DNA of 36,787 bases from Deltaproteobacteria bacterium (GTDB lineage: Bacteria > SAR324 > XYD2-FULL-50-16), in assembly GCA_018645005.1 (NCBI GenBank), contig JABGPJ010000121.1, positions 1 through 36,787 on the forward strand, read 5' to 3'. Under the pieces are notes generated by a model that worked only from the letters and a program-made list of their open reading frames with translations, was not told the origin of the DNA and ran no database searches. The position numbers were made by a program, and so were the translations under genes. Shown piece after piece: positions 1 to 8,396 of the stretch (positions within the stretch are counted from its first letter, which is position 1; each line of letters starts with the position of its first letter).

Positions 1-18
1 GATGTGGTGAATAGTTAC
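1..18 (+). repeat. Right end of a third MITE copy, cut by the window edge
   Basis: Bases 4-18 (GTGGTGAATAGTTAC) are identical to the right terminus of the palindromic element at 1554-1568. This is probably the last few bases of another copy in the same orientation, with the rest lying outside the window. Only 15 bases match, so the call rests on the exact match and on the element being present twice more in the window. Confidence 0.6.
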
Positions 19-126
19 CTATATTTAAAAAATGATCTAAGGGATCGTTCAAAAACAACTTCACATAATCTATCTACAAAAGTCCTAAAATAACTGGACA
101 TTTTTTACATAGAATGTGACAGCAAC

Positions 127-185
127 GTGTTTCCTTATCATTAATGGGAAACACTTGACTATTTATGAGCCGACCCTAAGCGGCT
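127..185. other. Two consecutive hairpins upstream of hypD
   Basis: GTGTTTCC (127-134) pairs perfectly with GGAAACAC (147-154) around a 12-nt loop. AGCCG (168-172) pairs with CGGCT (181-185). Neither has a T-run behind it. They could belong to the 3' end of the preceding transcript or to the hypD leader. I found no convincing -35/-10 pair in bases 19-253, which otherwise hold no gene. Confidence 0.35.
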
Positions 186-253
186 GAAACGGTATCATAC
201 CAAGCACTCTTATCGGTTATTTTTAATGTGTAAACAGTTTGTAAGGGAGCATC

Positions 254-1366
254 ATGGGACTGAATGAGACACTTAAGCAATTTGAAGACAGTGAATTAGT
301 CATGAGCCTGTCACAGAAAATCACAGCCGTTGCGAAGGAACTTGGAGATATTCGACTCATGCACGTTTGTGGTACCCATGAACATGAAATCGTCCAATAT
401 GGACTGCGTCAGTTGTTGCCAAAATCGGTTCAAATTATCCCCGGACCCGGATGCCCTGTTTGTATTTGTCCCGTGGAACTTATCGATCAGGCGATCACTT
501 TATCCTATCAGCCAGGCATCACGGTCCTGACCTTTGGTGATATGTTACGGGTTCCAGCTACCAGGGAATCTCTGGATGGTGCACGAAAAAACGGTGGGAG
601 CGTCCAAATGGTTTATGGTCCTTTAGATGCGATCAAAATTGCACGGAAAAGACCTGATGAAAAATTTGTTTTTTTCTCTATTGGTTTTGAAACAACAGCT
701 GCAGGCACAGCGGGGATGATTCAAAAAGGCGTTCCTGAAAATCTCTTTTTTCTAATTGCCAATCGCTATATTCCTCCTGTTTTTAATCTGTTGATGACCG
801 TACACAATAAAAATTCTCTGCAAGGTTTTCTGTTGCCGGGACATGCTGTGACGATCACCGGTATTCATGCTTATGATTATATGGAAAAGATCTATCATCT
901 CCCCTGTGTTGTTGCCGGATTTACGCCGGTCGACATTCTCTCAGCTATCTTAAATCTTCTTCTGTCCATTAAAGACGATTCATGTGCAATAATCAACGCA
1001 TACTCCAGGGTGGTCCAGGAACATGGCAACCAGACAGTGCTGAAGCTGATGGAGTCGGTTTTTGATCTTGTACCGGGTGTCTGGCGTGGAATTGACACCG
1101 TCGACGGAACGGCATTTGTTCTAAAAGAAAAATATGCACACCTTGATGCCAGCCGCCAATTCAACTGTACTCCTCCCTATCCTTCCCGCGCAAATCCGCC
1201 TGGATGTCAATGCCATCGTATCATGTTGGGCGAGCTTTTGCCGACTGATTGCAAAATGTTTCGAGATAAATGCCGACCCGATGATCCGTATGGACCTTGT
1301 ATGGTCTCACTCGAGGGAACCTGTCATAGCTGGTACAAAGGTGTTCAGGACGTAACTGATTTTTAG
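254..1366 (+). CDS. hypD: Hydrogenase maturation factor HypD
   Basis: This protein takes part in building the Fe(CN)2CO group of NiFe hydrogenases in the cytoplasm, normally with HypC and HypE. Its 370 residues match the usual length. The family signatures are intact: HVCGTHE with Cys39 near the N terminus, GPGCPVC with Cys67 and Cys70 (plus Cys72), and a C-terminal cluster of cysteines (318, 320, 333, 340, 349, 357) that includes ligands of the [4Fe-4S] centre. The ATG at 254 has an AGGGAG ribosome-binding site 5 nt upstream. No hypC, hypE, hypF or hydrogenase structural gene lies in the window, and the gene sits alone between two copies of a MITE-like repeat. The family assignment is very secure. 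Whether the partner genes lie to the left cannot be seen. Confidence 0.97.
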   Translation: MGLNETLKQFEDSELVMSLSQKITAVAKELGDIRLMHVCGTHEHEIVQYGLRQLLPKSVQIIPGPGCPVCICPVELIDQAITLSYQPGITVLTFGDMLRVPATRESLDGARKNGGSVQMVYGPLDAIKIARKRPDEKFVFFSIGFETTAAGTAGMIQKGVPENLFFLIANRYIPPVFNLLMTVHNKNSLQGFLLPGHAVTITGIHAYDYMEKIYHLPCVVAGFTPVDILSAILNLLLSIKDDSCAIINAYSRVVQEHGNQTVLKLMESVFDLVPGVWRGIDTVDGTAFVLKEKYAHLDASRQFNCTPPYPSRANPPGCQCHRIMLGELLPTDCKMFRDKCRPDDPYGPCMVSLEGTCHSWYKGVQDVTDF

Positions 1367-1396
1367 GTTTTCTTCTCAGAATCAGGTCAAGTTCAA

Positions 1397-1404
1397 ATTT
1401 CAAC
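1397..1404 (+). repeat. Left target-site duplication of MITE copy
   Basis: The 8-mer ATTTCAAC directly precedes the element at 1405-1568 and is repeated exactly after it at 1569-1576. This is the pattern left by transposition with an 8-bp target-site duplication. Confidence 0.7.
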
Positions 1405-1568
1405 GTAACTGTTCAGCATGGCTCCGTCGAGGGGATCATGATTCAAAACGCGCAAGAATCCATCCCTGGAGCCAAGTGTTTCGCCAGAAACACGTTGGCG
1501 AAAACGTCCTGTTTTCGTGCATTTTGAATCATAATCCCCTCGACTCCGGAAAAGTGGTGAATAGTTAC
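1405..1568 (+). mobile_element. MITE-like palindromic element, copy 1
   Basis: A 164-bp non-coding element with long terminal inverted repeats. The left arm starts GTAACTGTTCAGCA and continues through GAGGGGATCATGATTCAAAA. The right arm is its near complement, ending GTGGTGAATAGTTAC, with TTTTGAATCATAATCCCCTC inside it. The two arms pair over roughly 45 bases with a few mismatches. The centre carries a smaller hairpin (CGCCA ... TGGCG, loop GAAACACGT). The element is flanked by an exact 8-bp direct repeat (ATTTCAAC). A diverged copy of almost equal length lies in inverted orientation at 27804-27968, and a fragment is at the window start. It has no coding capacity, so movement would need a transposase in trans. 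A REP-like regulatory palindrome is the alternative, but the direct repeat argues for transposition. Confidence 0.8.
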
Positions 1569-1576
1569 ATTTCAAC
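1569..1576 (+). repeat. Right target-site duplication of MITE copy
   Basis: ATTTCAAC, an exact copy of bases 1397-1404, immediately follows the element terminus. Confidence 0.7.
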
Positions 1577-1942
1577 TTTATCTTGCTGTTTGGATATTTT
1601 CGGATATCACAACGGTGATATCAGGTTTGCGCTCGATTCGATATGAAAATGGCTGGCATATAAATCATAGAAATGGCCAAAATGGGTAGCAGCAGTCATT
1701 TTTAGGCTTTTTAACCTAAGTAACATTAAATCAATGTGTTCTGTTTGAATTATCCAGATAATGTGTTTTTTATTTACAATGAACCGGCTCTTTTTTCAGT
1801 TAATTTGATTCGTGACATTTGCCATTATGAGACCTTTCTGCTAAAAATCACTACAAGCGGTCTCAGTAAACACTAGCTGTTTTTGAAAAATGAGACGCTC
1901 AACAAACTAAACCCGTGTATTCATTTTATGTAAGGGGAGCAT
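1577..1942. other. Intergenic region before malic enzyme, with hairpin
   Basis: No gene is seen. TGAGACC (1828-1834) and GGTCTCA (1859-1865) form a perfect 7-bp inverted repeat around a 24-nt loop, about 80 bp before the malic enzyme start. It could be an operator or part of the mRNA leader. A weak sigma-70-like pair overlaps it (TTGATT at 1805, TATGAG near 1826), but the 15-nt spacing is poor. Confidence 0.3.
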
Positions 1943-3655
1943 ATGTCCGTAGAAAGATATCAAAAGTGGCGTGATCAAAAGGGAAAACCATTTATTCCGG
2001 TTTCAGTTGATGGTCTGGAATTGATCAATGACCGAAATCTGAATAAAGGTTCTGCATTTACCAAAGAAGAGAGACAAATCTTCCACCTGGAAGGTCTTAT
2101 TCCCCCAGCTGCGGGTTCGTTTCAAGACCAGAAATCCAGGGTGTACGAGGGTTATTGCTCAGCATCGACCGATATTGACAAGTACATATATTTGCGTTCT
2201 CTTCAGGATCGTAACGAAACACTTTTTTACGGTTTGCTGGAAGACCACATTGAGGAGATGATCCCCATCATCTATATCCCAACCGTGGGCTTGGCATGTC
2301 AGCAGTTCAGCCATCATTATCAGAGGGCTAGAGGACTTTATATCACACGGGAAAATGTGGATTTGATGGGTGATATGGTTCATAACTTTCCATCACAAGA
2401 TGTCCGTATTATTGTTGTGACTGACAGCCAGGGTATTCTGGGTATTGGTGATATCGGTGTCGGGGGTATGGCTGTTCCTATCGGTAAGCTGTCACTATAC
2501 TCAATCGGCGCCGGAATTCACCCCTCTTTTTGTCTGCCTATTGCCTTGGATATTGGAACGGATAACGAAGAACTTTTACAGGATCCCCTCTATCTGGGGA
2601 TTGGTCACAAACGGATCAAAGGGCAGGAGTACTATGATCTGATCGATAAATTTGTGAATAACATCAAGGAACATTTTCCCAAAGCGATTATCCAGTGGGA
2701 GGATTTTAGCAAGCGGCATTCATTTGAAATTCTGGATAAATATAAGGAGGTCCTGCCTTCATACAATGATGACATTCAAACTACGGGTGCTGTTGTACTG
2801 GCAGGCATTATCAATGCTATGAAAATCAAGGGCGAAGAGCTCAAGGATCAAGCATTTGTCGTATACGGGGCTGGATCCGGTGGTATCGGAGTTGCGCGCA
2901 ATATTTGTGCTGAATTGAGAAATATCGGACTGGATGAAAAAACTGCTTGTGATAAGGTTTTTCTGTTTGATTCCAAGGGATTGATCTTGAGCAACCGATC
3001 CGATCTGACAGAGTACAAACGACCTTTCGCTAAAGATCCGGCAATTCTTGCATCCTGGAATATGTCTTCTACGGAGCCGTCTTTGCTGGAAGTGTTGGAA
3101 AATACGAAAGCAACGGTCCTGGTAGGGATTTCCGGCCAATGTAGTACCTTTAAAGAAGAGCACATTCAAGCACTGCTGAAAAATACGGACCGACCTGTTG
3201 TATTTCCGTTAACGAACCCAGCGGATGAAAGTGAGGCTACCCCTGACGATCTGTATAGCTGGAGCAATGGAAAAGCCATCGTCGCTGTGGGAAGCCAATA
3301 TCCCGATGTGACCTTCAATGGCAAACAGTATCGGGTGGGACAGGCAAGTAACGCATTTATTTTCCCCGGTATCGGGATGGCTGCTATATTGTCAAAAGTC
3401 CAGATTTTGACTGATGAAATGTTTACAGCTGCGGCTCATGCCATGGCCGCCTGTGTCGGAAAACCCGATCTTGAAATGGGAATTATTTATCCGCAGGTTA
3501 AGGATCTGCAGAATGTCGCTGTCCGAACGGCGATTGGTGTGTTAAAACTGATTACTGAGAAAAATCCGCATATTGGCCTGAAAAGAGAAGACCTGCACGA
3601 AATTGTTCGTTCCAATATCTGGAAGCCGATGTATCATCCATACAAAAGGGTCTAA
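1943..3655 (+). CDS. maeA: NAD-dependent malic enzyme
   Basis: This enzyme oxidatively decarboxylates malate to pyruvate and CO2, producing NADH, in the cytoplasm. Its 570 residues match the long, oxaloacetate-decarboxylating (SfcA/MaeA) class. Catalytic Tyr111 lies in YIPTVGLACQ and catalytic Lys182 in PIGKLSLYSIGAGI. Metal ligands are Glu253-Asp254 (QWEDF) and Asp277 (YNDDIQTT). The nucleotide-binding loop GAGSGGIG is at 309-316, and the late motif FPLTNPADESEAT is present. The ATG at 1943 has a clear AAGGGGAG ribosome-binding site. It is transcribed alone, with 374 bp in front and 680 bp behind. The product could feed pyruvate or NADH to several pathways here, and no specific link is visible. 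NAD preference is inferred from the subfamily. Confidence 0.95.
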   Translation: MSVERYQKWRDQKGKPFIPVSVDGLELINDRNLNKGSAFTKEERQIFHLEGLIPPAAGSFQDQKSRVYEGYCSASTDIDKYIYLRSLQDRNETLFYGLLEDHIEEMIPIIYIPTVGLACQQFSHHYQRARGLYITRENVDLMGDMVHNFPSQDVRIIVVTDSQGILGIGDIGVGGMAVPIGKLSLYSIGAGIHPSFCLPIALDIGTDNEELLQDPLYLGIGHKRIKGQEYYDLIDKFVNNIKEHFPKAIIQWEDFSKRHSFEILDKYKEVLPSYNDDIQTTGAVVLAGIINAMKIKGEELKDQAFVVYGAGSGGIGVARNICAELRNIGLDEKTACDKVFLFDSKGLILSNRSDLTEYKRPFAKDPAILASWNMSSTEPSLLEVLENTKATVLVGISGQCSTFKEEHIQALLKNTDRPVVFPLTNPADESEATPDDLYSWSNGKAIVAVGSQYPDVTFNGKQYRVGQASNAFIFPGIGMAAILSKVQILTDEMFTAAAHAMAACVGKPDLEMGIIYPQVKDLQNVAVRTAIGVLKLITEKNPHIGLKREDLHEIVRSNIWKPMYHPYKRV

Positions 3656-3684
3656 GCCTCTTCTTGGTCATTGGCCTCGAGTAA

Positions 3685-3716
3685 GCCATGCCTCTGTTTT
3701 TCTAAATGGGCATGGC
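3685..3716. other. Hairpin after malic enzyme
   Basis: GCCATGCC (3685-3692) pairs perfectly with GGCATGGC (3709-3716), with a 16-nt loop that contains the T-rich stretch. No T-run follows the stem, so it is not a canonical terminator, although it is placed where the malic enzyme transcript should end. Confidence 0.4.
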
Positions 3717-4019
3717 ACTATTTGCTGCTGCTGGCAACTCCAGTCTTCGTTTCTTTTCCAGACTGACCAGTCTCTCTTCCATTACAACTTTGCCGGCTCG
3801 CCGTGATGCTGCCATCTTTTCACTCGGGGAAGAGCGGTAAATGAGTGATGGATTGAGCTTAACTCAGCAACGGGTTGATATCTTTTCAGAAAAATGGGGC
3901 CTGACATCAAAGCAAGTTACATTTTGGCAGGAGCTCTTTTGAAGGCCCTGAACGAGATGTCTGCTGAGGGGGCTTTGATAATTGAATTAATGATTGAGAT
4001 CATCAAAAAAAACGAATAG
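3702..4019. other. Tract of small ORFs or decayed coding fragments
   Basis: This stretch has no recognisable intact gene but several short open frames. On the minus strand 3702-3815 gives a 37-aa basic peptide starting MAASRRAGKV and ending ANSAMPI, and the frame stays open further upstream. On the plus strand 3706-3840 gives 44 aa, and 3841-3942 gives 33 aa starting MSDGLSLTQQRV. Bases 3894-4019 give 41 aa (starting MGPDIKASYILAG, ending IIKKNE) in a shifted frame. Overlapping frames on both strands suggest a decayed gene rather than several functional peptides. I could not assign any of them to a family. Confidence 0.3.
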
Positions 4020-4022
4020 AGG

Positions 4023-4051
4023 TTGGAAATAAAGGACAAATTTAATATATT
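4023..4051 (+). promoter_or_regulatory. Candidate sigma-70 promoter for the nuo operon
   Basis: TTGGAA (4023-4028) and TATATT (4046-4051) are separated by exactly 17 nt. They match the -35 and -10 consensus at 4/6 and 5/6 positions. This would give a leader of about 280 nt before nuoA. It is the best pair I found in the 680-bp gap, by eye only. Confidence 0.4.
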
Positions 4052-4273
4052 TAGTATTACATAACGACAAAGCCTCTATCACCCGGTTTCTGGCAACTTG
4101 AAAAGGTCAACACGGTCTTTTTTACTTAAGCCGACAAAAACCTGGAGCGGCCGATCACGCGAACGGGTGCCTGTAATAATCAAACAGTAGTTTACCGGTA
4201 GCTTAGATAACAATCCAAATCTCCCGCACTGAATATTAAGGCAGATTTTTGCTTCTAACCTGTCAGTTTCAAC

Positions 4274-4324
4274 AGGAGGTCTGAATTGGATCGGCTTTGT
4301 ATCACACAACTGTTTAAACGATAA
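4274..4324 (+). CDS. Possible 12-codon leader peptide before nuoA
   Basis: AGGAGGT at 4274-4280 is a near-perfect Shine-Dalgarno sequence, stronger than nuoA's own. A TTG codon follows at 4286 after 5 nt and opens a 12-codon frame (MDRLCITQLFKR) that stops at 4322-4324, 12 nt before the nuoA ATG. The coding part is 4286-4324. It could be a translated leader that couples ribosomes to nuoA. Alternatively the Shine-Dalgarno match may be coincidental. Confidence 0.35.
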   Translation, partial: RRSELDRLCITQLFKR

Positions 4325-4336
4325 GGGAAACGGACC

Positions 4337-4729
4337 ATGTTAATAGATTTTGCTAATGTATTTCTATTTGCTGCGATTGCAGTTGGATTTGTCGCATTAA
4401 TCCTGACAGTTGGAAAACTGATTCGACCTGATAATCCAAATCCCATAAAAAGATCTGTCTACGAGTGTGGCGAAATTCCAATTGGCCCTGGATTCGCGCA
4501 GTTTAACATGCGATTTTATCTCATTGCCTTTGTGTTTGTCATATTCGATGTCGAGATTGCATTCATGTATCCTGTGACAGTTATTTTTCGAGATCTGATG
4601 CAGGCCGGATGGGGACTGTTAGCTTTCACTGAGATTACTATTTTTATTCTGATTTTGCTGGTTGGGTTTATTTACGCCTGGACACAAGGCGGACTTGACT
4701 GGGTGAAGACACTTTCTAACGAAAGCTAG
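4337..4729 (+). CDS. nuoA: NADH-quinone oxidoreductase subunit A
   Basis: This small membrane subunit of complex I helps link the peripheral arm to the membrane arm near the quinone channel. Its 130 residues are normal for the family. Three hydrophobic segments are visible, at about 4-24, 60-82 and 92-114. The loop after the first carries the conserved NPIKRSVYECGE and the following GPGFAQFNMRFY. The ATG at 4337 has a modest GGGA ribosome-binding site at 4325-4328. It is the first gene of an 11-gene operon that follows a possible leader peptide and promoter. nuoB begins 66 bp downstream. Confidence 0.96.
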   Translation: MLIDFANVFLFAAIAVGFVALILTVGKLIRPDNPNPIKRSVYECGEIPIGPGFAQFNMRFYLIAFVFVIFDVEIAFMYPVTVIFRDLMQAGWGLLAFTEITIFILILLVGFIYAWTQGGLDWVKTLSNES

Positions 4730-4795
4730 ACAATTTTTGTGACAAAAAGATCAGACGATGTTTGTAACTGAACACGGGAATAACAAAATAAAGCA

Positions 4796-5284
4796 ATGAA
4801 AACACTGTATAACAAGTTCGAATCAGACAATATCGTCCTGACCTCACTGGACCATCTTGTGAATCTGGCCAGGGCAAACTCAATGTGGTATCTGCTTTTT
4901 TCTACTGCCTGCTGTGGAATTGAACTGATGCAAACCGGTGGTCCCAGAGGGGATCTGGAGCGATTCGGATCCGCGCCAAGAGCAGTACCCAGAACAGCAG
5001 ACCTGATGCTGGTAGCGGGGACTATTACCTTGAAAATGGCGGAACGGGTCAAAATTTTGTATGAGCAGATGGCGGAGCCCCGGTATGTGATTTCCATGGG
5101 TAGCTGCGCCAATTCAGGCGGTCTTTTTCAGTCCGCATATTCTGTTTTGGACGGCGTCGATCGTGTGATACCCGTCGATATCTACCTGCCTGGCTGTCCT
5201 CCCCGTCCCGAAGCTCTGTTATCTGCTCTGATCGATCTTCAAAAGAAAGTTAAAAAGGAGCCCTATTTTCGGAAGAAAAAATAG
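4796..5284 (+). CDS. nuoB: NADH-quinone oxidoreductase subunit B (N2 cluster)
   Basis: This peripheral-arm subunit carries the terminal [4Fe-4S] cluster N2, which passes electrons to quinone. The four ligands are all present: tandem Cys39-Cys40 in STACCGIE, Cys104 in MGSCANSGG and Cys134 in LPGCPPRPE. The family stretch GPRGDLERFGSAPRAVPRTA is intact. At 162 residues it is compact, with a short lysine-rich tail. No strong ribosome-binding site is visible before the ATG at 4796. It is followed by an unusually long 163-bp gap containing a 12-bp-stem hairpin before nuoC. Confidence 0.97.
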   Translation: MKTLYNKFESDNIVLTSLDHLVNLARANSMWYLLFSTACCGIELMQTGGPRGDLERFGSAPRAVPRTADLMLVAGTITLKMAERVKILYEQMAEPRYVISMGSCANSGGLFQSAYSVLDGVDRVIPVDIYLPGCPPRPEALLSALIDLQKKVKKEPYFRKKK

Positions 5285-5310
5285 CCGAAACTGTTTGAAT
5301 CGTCGCTAAG

Positions 5311-5360
5311 GCCATGTGGTTATTGCCTCATTGTGCTGTTGCCCGCTGATAACACATGGC
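5311..5360. other. Stable hairpin in the nuoB-nuoC gap
   Basis: GCCATGTG (5311-5318) pairs with CACATGGC (5353-5360), and TTAT (5320-5323) pairs with ATAA (5349-5352). This gives a 12-bp stem with one bulged G and a 25-nt loop. It is not followed by a T-run, so it is more likely an mRNA-stability or processing element than a terminator. Confidence 0.5.
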
Positions 5361-5447
5361 GCTCGCAATTGGTGCAACCGGGTCAATAAATAAAGCTGGA
5401 ACTACTACATCGGCAAGTGAACAGCTGGTGTATATAAGGAGTCAAAA

Positions 5448-6032
5448 TTGAATATTTTACAGATTTTTGAGCAGATCAAACAAAATACAGATGCGGTAGT
5501 GAGCTTCCAGGAAGACGAGGGACCGACACCTTCCATTTATGTTCGTTCCGATTCAGTTCTGAGCGTGATGACGTATTTGAAAGAGGAAGAGGCGTTGGAC
5601 TTCAATGTTCTGATGAACCATACCGGATTTCACGAAACAGAATCTTCCAAACTTTTCTGGCACCTGTTTTTCGACGTATCTCAGGACGAATCCGAAGACC
5701 ATCACCATGAAGAAATTCGGCTTTTCTGGCATTTATACTCATATAAGGTCGAACACAGAGTCACTATCGAATCCAGTGTGCCTATCGGAAAAGCTCAGAT
5801 GGACAGCGTTGTCTCACTGTGGAAATCAGCAAACTGGCTGGAGAGAGAGGTTTACGATCTGCTAGGGGTGACATATCCGGGACATCCCGATCTGCGGCGG
5901 ATCATGCTTCCACCGGATTGGGAAGGTCATCCCCTCAGAAAGGACTACGTGGCACCCACCTCATATCATGGTATCGACAACAGCCCATCTGCACTAACAA
6001 AAAGCTTTGAACCTAAAGGAAAATCCAAATGA
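5448..6032 (+). CDS. nuoC: NADH-quinone oxidoreductase subunit C
   Basis: This 30-kDa-type subunit of the complex I connecting module scaffolds NuoD. Its 194 residues carry the family signature in the C-terminal half, where [20 protein letters not shown] is followed by [20 protein letters not shown] at about 150-165. The N-terminal half is less conserved and acidic. The start codon is TTG at 5448, chosen because AAGGAG at 5436-5441 lies 6 nt upstream and there is no nearer ATG. It is a separate gene, not fused to nuoD, and its stop overlaps the nuoD start (ATGA). Confidence 0.95.
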   Translation: MNILQIFEQIKQNTDAVVSFQEDEGPTPSIYVRSDSVLSVMTYLKEEEALDFNVLMNHTGFHETESSKLFWHLFFDVSQDESEDHHHEEIRLFWHLYSYKVEHRVTIESSVPIGKAQMDSVVSLWKSANWLEREVYDLLGVTYPGHPDLRRIMLPPDWEGHPLRKDYVAPTSYHGIDNSPSALTKSFEPKGKSK

Positions 6033-7156
6033 CATCCGCGCTGAAAACAGAGTATTTAACAATAAACATGGGGCCGCAGCATCCCTCTACCCATGGTGTT
6101 ATCCGGTTCATTCTGAAAACGGATGGTGAGATCATATATGAATGTGATCCAGATGTGGGGTACTTGCATCGTGGGATCGAGAAAATAGCAGAATCTGTCA
6201 CCTGGCAGGGATTTGTTCCCTATACGGACCGGGTTGATTATGTCTGTGCCATGAATTCGAATCTGTCCTATTGTATGGCAGTAGAAAAGCTAATGGGCAT
6301 GGAAACCGAGATACCGAAAAGAGCCGAGTATATTCGTGTGATCGTTAGCGAGCTGAACCGAATATCCAGCCATGCCGTTGCCATTGGCGCAGCCGATATG
6401 GATATGGGGGCATTTACTCCTTTTGTGCATTTTCTGCGGGAGAGGGAACACATCAACGATCTGCTGGAGATGGCCTGTGGCGCCAGACTGACCTATAACT
6501 ATATCTGTATTGGTGGAGTTCACAATGATCTCCCGCCTGCGTTCCTTTCAAAAACCGCTGAATTTCTGGACCATTTCGAGATTGTAGTAGAGCAGATCAA
6601 TCGACTGATCTCCTATAACCAGATTTTCATTAAACGCTTTGCCAATGTTGCGGTTGTCCCTCCAAAGATGGCCATCGATTACAATTTGGTAGGGCCCAAC
6701 CTGAGAGGATCTGGTATCAAATTCGATGTACGCAAGGATAAACCTTACAGTGTCTATTCTGATCTGGATTTTGACATTCCAATCGGCAGTGGCAGAGCCG
6801 GAACACTGGGTGATTGTTATGACCGCTACATGGTCCGGGTTGAAGAGATCAGGGAATCCATCAAGATCATTCGGCAGTGTTTGAAACAGATACCCGCAGG
6901 AGAGACCAAGGCGATCGTCAAAAGTACAATCAAACCGCCTAAAGGGCATGTCTATTTTCGAACGGAAACTCCCAGAGGCGATACCGGTTATTTCTTATAC
7001 AGCGACGGTAAAACATCACCGACCCGGCTGAAAATCAGGACCGGATCATTTACCGGGATGTCTATCATTCCTGAAATTGCCAGGGGCGTATTTATTGCGG
7101 ATCTGGTGGCAATTATCGGTTCTTTGGATATCGTCGCACCGGAACTGGATCGTTAA
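6029..7156 (+). CDS. nuoD: NADH-quinone oxidoreductase subunit D
   Basis: This 49-kDa-type subunit shares the quinone-binding pocket with NuoB and is related to NiFe-hydrogenase large subunits. Its 375 residues start with the conserved [15 protein letters not shown] and include [18 protein letters not shown] and the C-terminal [11 protein letters not shown]. The hydrogenase-type cysteines are absent, as expected for the respiratory subunit. The ATG at 6029 overlaps the nuoC stop in an ATGA junction, which implies translational coupling. It is slightly shorter than many homologues, with no obvious missing block. Confidence 0.97.
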   Translation: MTSALKTEYLTINMGPQHPSTHGVIRFILKTDGEIIYECDPDVGYLHRGIEKIAESVTWQGFVPYTDRVDYVCAMNSNLSYCMAVEKLMGMETEIPKRAEYIRVIVSELNRISSHAVAIGAADMDMGAFTPFVHFLREREHINDLLEMACGARLTYNYICIGGVHNDLPPAFLSKTAEFLDHFEIVVEQINRLISYNQIFIKRFANVAVVPPKMAIDYNLVGPNLRGSGIKFDVRKDKPYSVYSDLDFDIPIGSGRAGTLGDCYDRYMVRVEEIRESIKIIRQCLKQIPAGETKAIVKSTIKPPKGHVYFRTETPRGDTGYFLYSDGKTSPTRLKIRTGSFTGMSIIPEIARGVFIADLVAIIGSLDIVAPELDR

Positions 7157-7183
7157 ACCCATTCGTTACAAATAAGATAAGAT

Positions 7184-8353
7184 ATGGATGCTACTTTGAT
7201 AAGTATAGGGTTGGACCCCCTAACAGCAAAAATTACTTCGATGGTTATTATCTCCGTCATCGTCCTACTGGCTTTTGTCACCATCGGCGGGATACTGACC
7301 CTGGTAGAAAGGCGGATTTCCGGTTTTATGCAGTCTCGACTGGGGCCCAACCGCGTTGGCCCACAGGGCGCACTGCAGTGGGTAGCGGATGGCGTTAAGC
7401 TGATCTTGAAAGAAGACCTGATCCCCGAAGGGGCTGATCGCAAACTTTTCAGAATCGCTCCCTATTTCTGCCTGGTCGGAATCTTTGGAACCATGGTTGT
7501 TTTCCCATGGGGAAAAGGGGTGATTGTGGCAGACCTGAATGTGGGTCTCTTCTATTTTATCTCTATCACTGCACTGGTGGTATTTGGTGTGTTGATGGCG
7601 GGATGGAGTTCCAACAACAAATGGTCACTCCTGGGCGGGATGCGCGCTGCAGCGCAGATCGTCAGTTATGAGATACCGGTAGGTATGAGTCTGCTGGTTC
7701 CGATCTTGATTTCTGGAACACTCTCCATGGGTGGCATCATGGCGTCCCAGGGATGGTTGCCATGGGAATGGATGGTTTTCAAAAGTCCCTTTGCGGTCCT
7801 CTCGTTTATCATCTTTTTTATCGGATCACTGGCCGAAGCCAACCGGACACCCTTTGATCTGCCGGAAGCGGAATCGGAGTTGGTTTCGGGGTATTGTACC
7901 GAATATAGCGGTTTTCGGTATGCGGTCTTCTTCCTTTCTGAATGGGCAAACCTTTTTGTTCTGGGTGGTCTAACAACATCTGTTTTTCTTGGCGGAGGAA
8001 ACCTGCCAGGCGCTCTGGAAGGCTTTACCATTCTGAGTGTTTTGGTTTATCTAGCGAAAGTTGCAGTGGTCATTTTTGTGGTCATCTGGCTGCGCTGGAC
8101 GTTGCCACGGTTTAGGATTGATCAGTTAATGAGCCTCTCCTGGAAATACCTGCTGCCCGGGGCATTTATTGCCTTTCTGGGGCAGGCGGCCTATATGCTG
8201 CTTACGCAACATACACCGATTGTACAGAGTATCATAGCTGTCTTGATGTTTCTAGTTTTTGTCTTTGTTCTGATTCGTTTTGGTCTGAAGGTCAGAGTGA
8301 GCATCAACGAACAGAGAATTCCGGTCAACTCTCCGGCGAGTAATGTTTCTTAG
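7184..8353 (+). CDS. nuoH: NADH-quinone oxidoreductase subunit H
   Basis: This membrane subunit lines the quinone chamber and the first part of the proton path. Its 389 residues show about eight to nine hydrophobic segments. Hallmark motifs are ERRISGFMQSRLGPNRVGPQ near residue 45, GALQWVADGVKLILKED next to it, and EANRTPFDLPEAESELVSGY followed by the GFRYAVFFLSEWANLF segment. These Glu-rich loops are the quinone-site loops of the family. It starts 27 bp after nuoD with no strong ribosome-binding site. The start at 7184 is the only reasonable ATG upstream of the first helix. Confidence 0.97.
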   Translation: MDATLISIGLDPLTAKITSMVIISVIVLLAFVTIGGILTLVERRISGFMQSRLGPNRVGPQGALQWVADGVKLILKEDLIPEGADRKLFRIAPYFCLVGIFGTMVVFPWGKGVIVADLNVGLFYFISITALVVFGVLMAGWSSNNKWSLLGGMRAAAQIVSYEIPVGMSLLVPILISGTLSMGGIMASQGWLPWEWMVFKSPFAVLSFIIFFIGSLAEANRTPFDLPEAESELVSGYCTEYSGFRYAVFFLSEWANLFVLGGLTTSVFLGGGNLPGALEGFTILSVLVYLAKVAVVIFVVIWLRWTLPRFRIDQLMSLSWKYLLPGAFIAFLGQAAYMLLTQHTPIVQSIIAVLMFLVFVFVLIRFGLKVRVSINEQRIPVNSPASNVS

Positions 8354-8396
8354 GAATGACATTTATTAAAACAGTGTTACAAGGCGTTTGAATATC

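Noticed and set aside
3712-3726. TGGCAC followed by TTGC, like a sigma-54 promoter
   Set aside because: The GG and GC dinucleotides are 8 bp apart instead of 10, and no gene start lies at a suitable distance.
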